Shown: one piece after another, positions 1-5,334 of the stretch
Numbering within the stretch: the first letter of the stretch is position 1
How the letters are laid out: each line of letters starts with the position of its first letter
Source: JANXPZ01 sp034678345
GTDB taxonomy: Bacteria; Eisenbacteria; RBG-16-71-46
Assembly (NCBI GenBank): GCA_034678345.1
Contig: JAXDBZ010000262.1
Location: forward strand, 1-5,813
Reading direction: 5' to 3'
DNA length: 5,813 nt
Made by a program: the position numbers and the translations under genes
The notes under the pieces: model-generated
Told to the model about the DNA's origin: nothing
The model's input: the letters and a program-made list of their open reading frames with translations, nothing else
The model's database searches: none

Positions 1-236
1 GGACGGGCGACGGCCTTGAGCTTGCGCGGCCGGGCCGGGGCCGCCGCGCGCGCGGGCCGAGCCGGCGGCTTCGCGACCGCCTTCTTCGCCACGGGCTTCG
101 CCGGCTTCCGGCCCACCGGCTTCTTCGCCCGGGCGGCGGAGTGCCCGCGGGCGGGTCGCGTGGCCTTCTTCGCGGGCTTCTTCGCGGCGGGCGCGCTTCG
201 CTTCGCGGGCTTCTGGGTCTTGCGCTGGCTGGCCAT
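1..236 (-). CDS. Lys/Ala/Pro-rich highly basic protein, N-terminal part (partial, runs off left edge)
   Basis: The gene starts at ATG 236 and is open through 78 full codons to the window edge, so its 3' end is missing. The start has a strong ribosome binding site (GGAGG at 244-248, seven bases before ATG). The visible residues are almost entirely Lys, Arg, Ala and Pro, with AKKP, KPAKK and RKPAKP repeats. There is no Asp or Glu in all 78 residues, no hydrophobic segment and no signal peptide, so this part is probably disordered and binds nucleic acid. Two readings fit: a histone H1-like nucleoid protein, or a basic N-terminal extension on a folded domain that lies outside the window. A TraR/DksA-type zinc finger regulator is one possible folded domain, suggested from memory of similar gene neighbourhoods. 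Codons end mostly in G or C like the neighbours. The gene being real is fairly sure; its function is not. Confidence 0.7.
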   Translation of the reverse strand, partial: MASQRKTQKPAKRSAPAAKKPAKKATRPARGHSAARAKKPVGRKPAKPVAKKAVAKPPARPARAAAPARPRKLKAVAR

Positions 237-243
237 CGTCACA

Positions 244-248
244 CCTCC
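244..248 (-). promoter_or_regulatory. Shine-Dalgarno site of the basic-protein gene
   Basis: On the minus strand GGAGG is followed by TGTGACG and then the ATG at 236. It is an anti-16S match at normal spacing, one of the two clearest in the window with the yggT site. It fixes the start of the basic-protein gene and suggests efficient translation. Confidence 0.7.
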
Positions 249-256
249 GTGGCAGG

Positions 257-276
257 GACCGGGCGGAGACCCGGCC
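257..276 (-). other. GC hairpin directly after the phosphorylase stop codon
   Basis: Immediately downstream of the phosphorylase TGA (277-279), GGCCGGG pairs with CCCGGTC around a six-base loop: seven pairs, one of them G-U. No run of T follows, so this is not a standard Rho-independent terminator. It may protect the 3' end of the upstream message or lower readthrough into the basic-protein gene. The pairing is directly visible; the role is inferred. Confidence 0.35.
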
Positions 277-1110
277 TCACTCGTCTTCCAGGCGGCGGAT
301 GACTTCCGTCACCAGCCGGATGAGCACGGGCGCCGTACGGCCGGCGACCGCGAGGATCTCGGGGATGCCCGTCGGCTTGAGCGCGTCCGGCAGGCAGGCG
401 TCGGTCACCACGTTGAGGGCCAGCACCCGCTGGCCGCCGTGCACCGCCGCCAGCACCTCCGGCACGAGCGACATCCCCACGATGTCGGCCCCGATCCAGC
501 GCAGGAAGCGGTACTCCGCCGCCGTCTCAAGGTTCGGGCCCGGCACCGCGACCAGCACGCCCCGCTGCAGCGGGATGGCCAGCTCGAGCGCCACCCGCTC
601 GGCCAGGGCGACGAGGGAGCAGGCGTAGGGCTCGCTCATGTCGGGGAAGCGCGGGCCCAGCTCGTCGTCGTTCGGGCCGATGAGCGGGTTGTCGCCCATC
701 AGGTTGATGTGGTCGGTGGTGATGACGATGCTGCCGGGGGGCATGTCCGGGTTCATGCCGCCCACCGCGTTCGTCACCACCAGGGTGCGGCAGCCGAGGG
801 CGCGCAGCACCCGCACCGGGAAGGCCACCTGGCGCATGGCGTAGCCCTCGTAGTAGTGCACGCGGCCCTTGAGCACGGCCACCGGCTGGCCGGCCAACCG
901 TCCCAGGTGCAGCTCGCCCGCGTGGCTCTCGACGGTGGAGACCGGGAAGTGCGGGATCTCCGCGAAGGGGACCACCGTCTCCAGCTCGAGCGCGTCGGCG
1001 AAGTCACCCAGCCCGGTGCCGAGGACGACACCGACGCGGGGCACCAGCCGCGTGCGCGCCCGCACCGCGCCCGCCGCCTCCTCGATCCACGTCACGTACT
1101 CGCTCGCCAT
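277..1110 (-). CDS. Purine nucleoside phosphorylase, trimeric PNP/MTAP family (possible 6-aminopurine specificity)
   Basis: This 277-residue enzyme belongs to the PNP/MTAP family, which splits purine nucleosides with phosphate into free base and (deoxy)ribose-1-phosphate for salvage in the cytosol. Family positions, aligned from memory to human PNP, are the phosphate-site residues T32 (in GTGLG), R83 and H85 (in GRVHYYEGY), A115 (NAVGG) and S214 (VGMS), Y87 near the ribose, and E195 (in ETAAE) at the base. Length is normal for the trimeric class, and there is no signal peptide. Two positions are odd. D237 (VVTDAC) stands where PNPs usually have Asn243, and I249 stands where human PNP has His257; MTA phosphorylase also has Asp and a hydrophobic residue there. 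The substrate may therefore be adenosine or methylthioadenosine rather than inosine or guanosine. The ATG at 1110 follows a GGGAG-like site and lies 13 bases after the DUF167 stop, so the two are probably co-transcribed. Family assignment is firm; substrate is open. Confidence 0.93.
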   Translation of the reverse strand: MASEYVTWIEEAAGAVRARTRLVPRVGVVLGTGLGDFADALELETVVPFAEIPHFPVSTVESHAGELHLGRLAGQPVAVLKGRVHYYEGYAMRQVAFPVRVLRALGCRTLVVTNAVGGMNPDMPPGSIVITTDHINLMGDNPLIGPNDDELGPRFPDMSEPYACSLVALAERVALELAIPLQRGVLVAVPGPNLETAAEYRFLRWIGADIVGMSLVPEVLAAVHGGQRVLALNVVTDACLPDALKPTGIPEILAVAGRTAPVLIRLVTEVIRRLEDE

Positions 1111-1123
1111 CGTCCCTCTCCCG

Positions 1124-1417
1124 CTATCGTCCGTCGGGAGGCCCGGCCAGCGCCGCCGTGATCCGGCGCTCGACCTCGGGTCCGCCCAGCCCGTCGATCT
1201 CGACCTGCTTCAGGCGCGACGCCGCGCCGCTCACCACCCGCACCCGCGACCGCGCCAGCCCCAGCGCCGCCGCCAGCGCCGCCTCCACCGCGCGGTTGGC
1301 CCGGCCGCCCTCCGGCGGCTCGGCCACCGCCACCTTGACCGACCCGTCCGCCAGCCGCCCGGCCAGCCCCGGTCGGCGCGCCCCGGGGTGCACGCGCACC
1401 CGCAGGCGGACGGGCAT
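1124..1417 (-). CDS. yggU: DUF167 / YggU family protein
   Basis: The gene encodes a 97-residue protein of the DUF167 (YggU) family, whose members are small single-domain proteins of unknown function. The family pattern is seen as RLRVRVHPGARR near the N-terminus, PPEGGRANRAVEAALAAALGL in the middle (residues 34-54), and VSGAASRLKQVEI (62-74), which matches the usual 'vsG..sR.K.v.i' motif. I chose the ATG at 1417 because the domain begins right after it and because it sits five bases past the yggT stop codon. A longer frame from 1624 would only read through yggT out of frame. Spacing to yggT (5 bases) and to the phosphorylase (13 bases) places it inside an operon. The upstream ribosome site is weak (TGGGG at the end of yggT), so coupled translation from yggT is likely. 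Family call is secure; function is unknown. Confidence 0.85.
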   Translation of the reverse strand: MPVRLRVRVHPGARRPGLAGRLADGSVKVAVAEPPEGGRANRAVEAALAAALGLARSRVRVVSGAASRLKQVEIDGLGGPEVERRITAALAGPPDGR

Positions 1418-1422
1418 CCGGC

Positions 1423-1722
1423 CTACCCCAGGCGCACGGCCAGCCCGTGCAGCGAGCCGACCACGAACAACTGGACGAAGTAGATCGCCAGCATGGCGAT
1501 GAACGGCGCGAAGTCGATGCCGCCGAAGACGGTCGGGAACAGCCGCCGCAGCGGGTCGCAGACGAACTCCGAGATGCGGTCGAGCAGCCGCACGACCGGA
1601 TGCCGGGGCCCCGGCCCCACCCACGACAGCACGGCGTCCACGAGGATGACGATCAGCAGGCCCTGCAGGACGACGTCCAGCACCCGCGCCACCGCCTCGA
1701 GGAAGTTGCCGACCACGAACAT
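1423..1722 (-). CDS. yggT: YggT family integral membrane protein
   Basis: The product is a 99-residue YggT-family membrane protein. Two hydrophobic stretches, about residues 11-36 and 69-90, are separated by a basic loop. The family signature is visible as VDAVLSWV at the end of the first helix and as DPLRRLFP followed by GGIDFAPFIAML at the start of the second. YggT proteins lie in the cytoplasmic membrane; their molecular role is not settled, with links to osmotic stress in enterics and to a cell-division neighbourhood in other bacteria. The ATG at 1722 overlaps the yggS TGA by one base (TGATG), and a GGAGG site at 1729-1733 lies six bases upstream inside yggS. Translation is thus probably coupled to yggS. 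The proC gene that often sits between yggS and yggT in proteobacteria is absent. Confidence 0.92.
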   Translation of the reverse strand: MFVVGNFLEAVARVLDVVLQGLLIVILVDAVLSWVGPGPRHPVVRLLDRISEFVCDPLRRLFPTVFGGIDFAPFIAMLAIYFVQLFVVGSLHGLAVRLG

Positions 1723-2450
1723 CACGCGCCTCCGCTGCCCGTCATGCGCTGCACCGCGCGCGGTCCGAAGATCGCCCCGCCGATGCGCACCATCGTGCTG
1801 CCCTCCTCCACCGCCACCTCGAAGTCCCCGCTCATGCCCATGGACAACTCCGGCAGCCGCCGCCCGAGCCGCGGCTCGGCCGCGTCGCGCAGCGCGCGCA
1901 GCCGCGCGAAGGCCGGCCGCGCCGCCTCGGCGCGCTCGACCAGCGGACCGACGGTCATGAGACCGTCCAGCGCCAGGCCCGGCATCGCCGCGACCCGTTC
2001 CAGCAGGGCCCCGAGCGCCTCGGGAGCCGCGCCGAACTTGCTGGCCTCGCCGCTCACGTTCACTTCCACCAGCACCGGCAGCGTCCGCCCGGCCGTCACG
2101 GCGTGCCGGGAAAGCGCCTCCGCCAGCTCCGCATCGTCCACGCTGTGGATGCGGTCGAACAGCTCGACGGCGCGGCCGGCCTTGTTGCGCTGCAGATGAC
2201 CGATGAAGTGCCAGCGCACCGTCGCCCGGCCCACGATCGGGATCTTGGCCTGGGCCTCCTGCACCCGGTTCTCCCCCAGGTCCGCGAGGCCCGCGGCCGC
2301 CGCCGCCTGCATGATCCCGGCCGCGACCGTCTTGGTGACGCCGATGAGAGTCACCCCCCCGGCGGGCCGCCCCGACCTCGCCGCGGCCGCCTCGATGCGG
2401 CCGCGGACCTCGTCCAGACGCGGCCGGAGCGTGTCTCCGTCGTTCGTCAC
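1722..2450 (-). CDS. yggS: YggS/PROSC family pyridoxal phosphate homeostasis protein
   Basis: This is a 242-residue PLP-binding protein of the YggS/PROSC (alanine racemase N-terminal fold) family, which buffers intracellular pyridoxal phosphate and affects vitamin B6 and amino-acid balance; no enzymatic activity is established for the family. Visible landmarks are the PLP lysine K40 in GVTKT, GENRVQEAQAK (59-69), WHFIGHLQRNK (80-90), SVDD (103-106), and the phosphate-site region LSMGMSGDFEVAVEEGSTMVRIGGAIFG with S207 and R222. Length is typical. The start is a GTG at 2450; an in-frame TAG lies five codons upstream with no other start between, and the protein then begins at the usual distance before the first helix. 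No clear Shine-Dalgarno precedes it. It is the first gene of the yggS-yggT-yggU-phosphorylase run. Confidence 0.95.
   Translation of the reverse strand: MTNDGDTLRPRLDEVRGRIEAAAARSGRPAGGVTLIGVTKTVAAGIMQAAAAAGLADLGENRVQEAQAKIPIVGRATVRWHFIGHLQRNKAGRAVELFDRIHSVDDAELAEALSRHAVTAGRTLPVLVEVNVSGEASKFGAAPEALGALLERVAAMPGLALDGLMTVGPLVERAEAARPAFARLRALRDAAEPRLGRRLPELSMGMSGDFEVAVEEGSTMVRIGGAIFGPRAVQRMTGSGGA
1729..1733 (-). promoter_or_regulatory. Shine-Dalgarno site of yggT inside the yggS 3' end
   Basis: GGAGG on the minus strand lies six bases before the yggT ATG and within the last codons of yggS. With the TGATG stop-start overlap it supports the chosen yggT start and re-initiation by ribosomes that finish yggS. 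Confidence 0.65.
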
Positions 2451-2527
2451 GAGCGCGCGAGACTAAGTCCGTGGGGAGGCCGCTGCAAGCGGAAACGGGC
2501 GCCGCCCCGGGAGGCCGCCCGCGAGCC

Positions 2528-4888
2528 TCAGGCGGGGTCCGGGCCCCCGGCGGCAGGAGGCCCCGGGGGCCGGTCCAGCACCTCCCGGACCTTCTGGGCC
2601 AGGGTCGCCGGCGAGAAGGGCTTCTGCAGGAACGCCACGGAGACGGCATCCAGTCCCGACGCGCCCGCCCGTTCGCCGCTGTAGCCGGAGATGAGCAGCA
2701 CGCGCAGCCCCGGACGGGCCTCCAGCAGGCGGCGGGCCAGGTCCCGGCCGCCCACGCCCGGCATGACCACGTCGGTGACGAGCAGGTGCAGCGGTCCGGG
2801 ATGGCCGGCGAGGCGCAGCTCCGCCTCACTCCCGTCCGCCGCCTCGAGCACGCGGTAGCCCCGCCGGCGCAGCACCTGCGCCACCAGGCCACGCACCGCC
2901 GCGTCGTCCTCGACGAGCAGGACCGTCTCGTCGCCGCAGTCCTGCGCGACGGCCGGCGGTCCGGCGTCCGACGTCGTTTCGTCCGCGGCACAGGGCAGGT
3001 GGACGAGGAAGCGCGCGCCCCGCCCGGGCGCGCTCTCCACCGTGATGTGCCCCCCGGTCTCGCTCACGATGCCATGGACGGTGGCGAGGCCGAGGCCGGT
3101 GCCCCGCCCCACGTCCTTGGTGGTGTAGAACGGCTCGAAGATGTGCGCCTGCACCTCGGGACTCATCCCGATGCCGGTGTCGCTCACGGTGAGGAGCAGG
3201 CAGGGCCCCGACGACGCCTCCCCCGGCCAGCCGGCCGGAGGGTCCGCGTTGGCGGTGACGATGTCGAGCCGGCCGCCCGCGGGCATGGCGTCGCGGGCGT
3301 TGAGCGCCAGGTTCAGCACCACCTGCTCGATCTGGCCGCGGTCCGCCCGGATCAGGGCGCGCCGCGCTCCCGGCGATACGGAGATCTCGATCTGCTCGCC
3401 GATGAGCGGCCGCAGGATCTCCTCCATCTCGCCCAGCACGACGTTCAGGTCGAAGACCTCGAGCCGGAACATCTGCCGGCGCCCGAAGGCCAGCAGTTGC
3501 TGCGTCAGCGCGGCGGCGCGCCGCGCGGCGAGGCGGATCTGCTCGGCGGCGCCGCGTTGGCGGTCCTCCGCGCCCATGCCGTCCAGCATGGTCTCGACGA
3601 AGCCGAGGATGACGGTGAGCAGGTTGTTGAAGTCGTGGGCCACGCCGCCGGCCAACCGGCCGATGGCCTCGAGCTTCTGCGCCTCGCGCAGTTGGGCCTC
3701 GAGCAGGCGCTGCTCGGTGATGTCCTGCAGCGAGCCCACCATCCGCAGCGGCTTCCCGGTCGCGTCCCGCTGCACCTCCATGGTGCCGAGCACCATGCGC
3801 ACGGACCCGTCGGGGCGCCGGATGCGGAACTCCCGCGAGTTGGGCACCGGGCGCCCCGCGAGGGCGTCGCGGAAGCCCTTCGCGACCATGGCGCCGTCCT
3901 CGGGGTGCCCGCAGACCGCGAAGCGCTCGAAGGTCATCGGCTGGCCGTCCATCGGCACGCCGGTGATGCGGTACATCTCGCGCGACCAGGTGATCCGCCC
4001 GGAGGCGACGTCCACCTCGTAGGTCCCGAAGTGCGCCAGCTCCTGGGCCGACTCCAGGTGGCGCTCGCTCTCGGCGAGGAGCCGCGCCCCCTCGGTCCGC
4101 TCGGTGACGTCGGTCACGATGCTGACGACGCTCCCGTCCGCGAGACTGCGGGCGCTGATCTCGACGGTCCGCTCCGTGCCGTCGGGGCGCCGCAGGCGGC
4201 GCACGCCGCGGACCACCCTCCCGGCGCGCAGCGCCTCGCGGTCGGCCTCGGAGACCCCGGGATCGCCCGACTTGGCGAGGTCGAAGACCCGCATGCCCAG
4301 CAGCTCCTTGCGGGCGTGGCCGAAGATCTCGCACGCGCGCGGGTTCGCCTCGATGAAGCGCCAGCCCGCGTCCGTCACCGTGATCCCCACGTCGGCATGC
4401 TCGACCACGGCGGCCAGGCGGGCCTCGCCCTCGGCCAGGCGTCGCTCCGCCTCCACCCGCTCGGTGATGTCCCGGATGACGGTGAGGATGCGCCCGTCCG
4501 GGAGCGCGGTCGTGCTCGTCTCGGCGATGAAGAAGGAGCCGTCCTTGCGCCACATCCGCCGCACGCGACGCACGACGCGGCCGGCGGCGGGAGACACGAC
4601 GTCCAGCGGCTGCGCCTCGAGGTCCTCGGGGACGAACAACTCTCCGGCCCGCCGGCCGATCACCTCGTCCCGGGAGAAGCCCGACATCTCGCAGGCCGCT
4701 CGATTCACGTCGAGCACGCGGGTCTCGGCGTCGGAGACGCCGATGCCGTCCGAGGCCATCTCGAAGAGGGCCTGGTAGCGGATCTCGCCGCGCCGGCGGT
4801 CCTCCTCGCGGCGCGCGGCAGCCCCGGCCGGGGACTTCGGCCCCGGCGGCCTGGCTGCCCGACGTCGTCCGCGTCGAGGTTCGGTCAT
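2528..4888 (-). CDS. Soluble hybrid sensor histidine kinase: PAS-PAS-PAS-HisKA-HATPase-REC
   Basis: The gene encodes a 786-residue cytosolic hybrid histidine kinase. After a basic N-terminal tail (1-34) come PAS 1 (about 36-145), PAS 2 (about 156-265) and a more divergent PAS 3 (about 276-395), the first two ending in DITER/DVTER and the third in DITEQ. The HisKA H-box is GGVAHDFNNLLTVI with H418 as the phospho-acceptor, a form common in FNN-type hybrid kinases. The ATPase domain shows N-box NLALNARDAM (N530), DTGIGM (D570), IFEPFYTTK and GRGTGLGLATV. A C-terminal receiver (about 655-772) has acidic D661/D662, phospho-acceptor D706 (VTDVVMP), S734 and K756 (QKP). There is no membrane segment or signal peptide, so it senses an internal cue; the ligand cannot be read from sequence. 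It stands alone, with no response regulator in view. The ATG at 4888 has a GGGAG ten bases upstream that falls within a predicted hairpin. An antisense open frame across it is a GC artefact. Confidence 0.95.
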   Translation of the reverse strand: MTEPRRGRRRAARPPGPKSPAGAAARREEDRRRGEIRYQALFEMASDGIGVSDAETRVLDVNRAACEMSGFSRDEVIGRRAGELFVPEDLEAQPLDVVSPAAGRVVRRVRRMWRKDGSFFIAETSTTALPDGRILTVIRDITERVEAERRLAEGEARLAAVVEHADVGITVTDAGWRFIEANPRACEIFGHARKELLGMRVFDLAKSGDPGVSEADREALRAGRVVRGVRRLRRPDGTERTVEISARSLADGSVVSIVTDVTERTEGARLLAESERHLESAQELAHFGTYEVDVASGRITWSREMYRITGVPMDGQPMTFERFAVCGHPEDGAMVAKGFRDALAGRPVPNSREFRIRRPDGSVRMVLGTMEVQRDATGKPLRMVGSLQDITEQRLLEAQLREAQKLEAIGRLAGGVAHDFNNLLTVILGFVETMLDGMGAEDRQRGAAEQIRLAARRAAALTQQLLAFGRRQMFRLEVFDLNVVLGEMEEILRPLIGEQIEISVSPGARRALIRADRGQIEQVVLNLALNARDAMPAGGRLDIVTANADPPAGWPGEASSGPCLLLTVSDTGIGMSPEVQAHIFEPFYTTKDVGRGTGLGLATVHGIVSETGGHITVESAPGRGARFLVHLPCAADETTSDAGPPAVAQDCGDETVLLVEDDAAVRGLVAQVLRRRGYRVLEAADGSEAELRLAGHPGPLHLLVTDVVMPGVGGRDLARRLLEARPGLRVLLISGYSGERAGASGLDAVSVAFLQKPFSPATLAQKVREVLDRPPGPPAAGGPDPA

Positions 4889-4900
4889 GTCGTCGTCGCT

Positions 4901-4921
4901 CCCGGCGTTGCACGCGCCGGG
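4901..4921 (-). promoter_or_regulatory. Hairpin covering the kinase ribosome binding site
   Basis: In the kinase leader, CCCGGCG pairs perfectly with CGCCGGG around a seven-base loop. The 3' arm includes the GGG of the candidate Shine-Dalgarno GGGAG (4899-4903), ten bases before the kinase ATG. The 5' arm shares three bases with the terminator-like hairpin upstream, so both cannot form fully at once. Pairing is seen directly; translational control is inferred. Confidence 0.4.
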
Positions 4922-4945
4922 CCGCTCCCCGCCGGGGAACGGCCC
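4919..4945 (-). terminator. Strong GC hairpin downstream of tmRNA, terminator-like without U-tract
   Basis: Starting 13 bases past the tmRNA 3' end, the minus strand forms a 12-pair stem (one G-U) with a three-base GGC loop. This is the strongest simple hairpin I see in the window. No T-run follows, so it is not a classical intrinsic terminator, but high-GC bacteria often use such stems. It would end or trim the ssb-ssrA transcript and separate it from the kinase gene, whose start is 30 bases away. Confidence 0.55.
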
Positions 4946-4957
4946 GTGAGGCGAAGA

Positions 4958-5312
4958 TGGTGGAGGCGGCGGGAATCGAACCCGCGTCCGAAAGCCGGTC
5001 CCCAGGAAGTCCTACAGGCTTGTCCGGCCGTTTGATTCTCGCGCGCCCCCGCTCCGACCGGCGGGATCAGCGGCGCGCCAGCCCTCGAAAATTCTCGTCC
5101 TCCGCCCTCGGGCCTGACTTCGGACCAGCCTGCGATTTTCTGACGCCCGTGCCGGCCCCCACAGGCGGGGTCCGGACGGCCGTCGCTGCTCTAGTTAGGC
5201 AGCGAGAGCCAACTGCTCATTGGCAGTTGTATGTTCCCGCTTTTTTGACGAGGTCACGGGTCCCCGGCCTGCACTTCCTGCTTCTCGACCCCCGTCGAAG
5301 CCGATCGCCCCC
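4958..5312 (-). ncRNA. ssrA: tmRNA (transfer-messenger RNA, one-piece)
   Basis: This 355-base RNA rescues ribosomes stalled on broken messages by acting as an alanine tRNA and then as a short message for a degradation tag. The 5' GGGGGCG (5306-5312) pairs with CGCCUCC (4962-4968), giving a seven-pair acceptor stem with the G3-U pair that marks alanine tRNAs. It is followed by discriminator A and an encoded CCA (4958-4960). A T arm (GCGGG-TTCGATT-CCCGC) is present. Helix P2 is seen as CAGGAAGT (5273-5280) pairing with ACTTCCTG (5003-5010). Pseudoknot 1 forms from 5262-5266 with 5249-5253 and 5256-5260 with 5236-5240, followed by an A-run. The tag frame (5195-5224) ends in ALAA, and a seven-pair hairpin (5183-5205) holds the stop codon in its loop, as in E. 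coli helix 5. It begins 22 bases after ssb. Length is near the usual 350-400. Partner SmpB is not in the window. Confidence 0.95.
5195..5224 (-). other. tmRNA tag reading frame, ANEQLALAA
   Basis: Within the tmRNA, nine codons from GCC (5222-5224) to a TAA stop (5195-5197) encode ANEQLALAA. Alanine carried by the tmRNA itself would come first in the added tag. I chose GCC as resume codon because nine codons fits known tag lengths, Ala-Asn is the usual beginning, and an A stands four bases upstream. The C-terminal LAA recognised by ClpXP in other bacteria is kept. The centre, EQL, differs from the DENY of E. coli. The end of the frame is sure; the exact resume codon is likely but not proven. 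Confidence 0.8.
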
Positions 5313-5334
5313 ACGGTTGCCGCTCCCGCTCCGC

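Noticed and set aside
16..1161. A 381-codon plus-strand open frame opposite the phosphorylase and basic-protein genes.
   Set aside because: Same GC artefact; it has repetitive composition and no family motif, while the minus strand encodes a clear enzyme.
2451..2527. A terminator or promoter between the kinase stop and yggS.
   Set aside because: Only short stems of four or five pairs without a T-run are visible and no convincing -35/-10 pair; nothing can be supported.
1423..2991. A 522-codon minus-strand frame ending in the YggT sequence.
   Set aside because: Only the last 99 codons are yggT; the rest runs out of frame through yggS and the kinase receiver region.
4885..4960. Possible integration site of a genomic island at the tmRNA 3' end, a frequent att location.
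   Set aside because: No integrase, no repeated copy of the tmRNA 3' end and no change in base composition are seen in the window.
4958..4990. A tRNA 3' half (T arm, acceptor strand, CCA).
   Set aside because: No anticodon arm is nearby; its acceptor partner is at 5306-5312, which makes it the 3' end of the tmRNA.
2471..5035. An 854-codon open frame on the plus strand.
   Set aside because: It lies antisense to the whole kinase gene and into the tmRNA. Its translation is Arg/Ala/Gly/His-rich low-complexity with no domain, and stop-free antisense frames are expected at this GC content.
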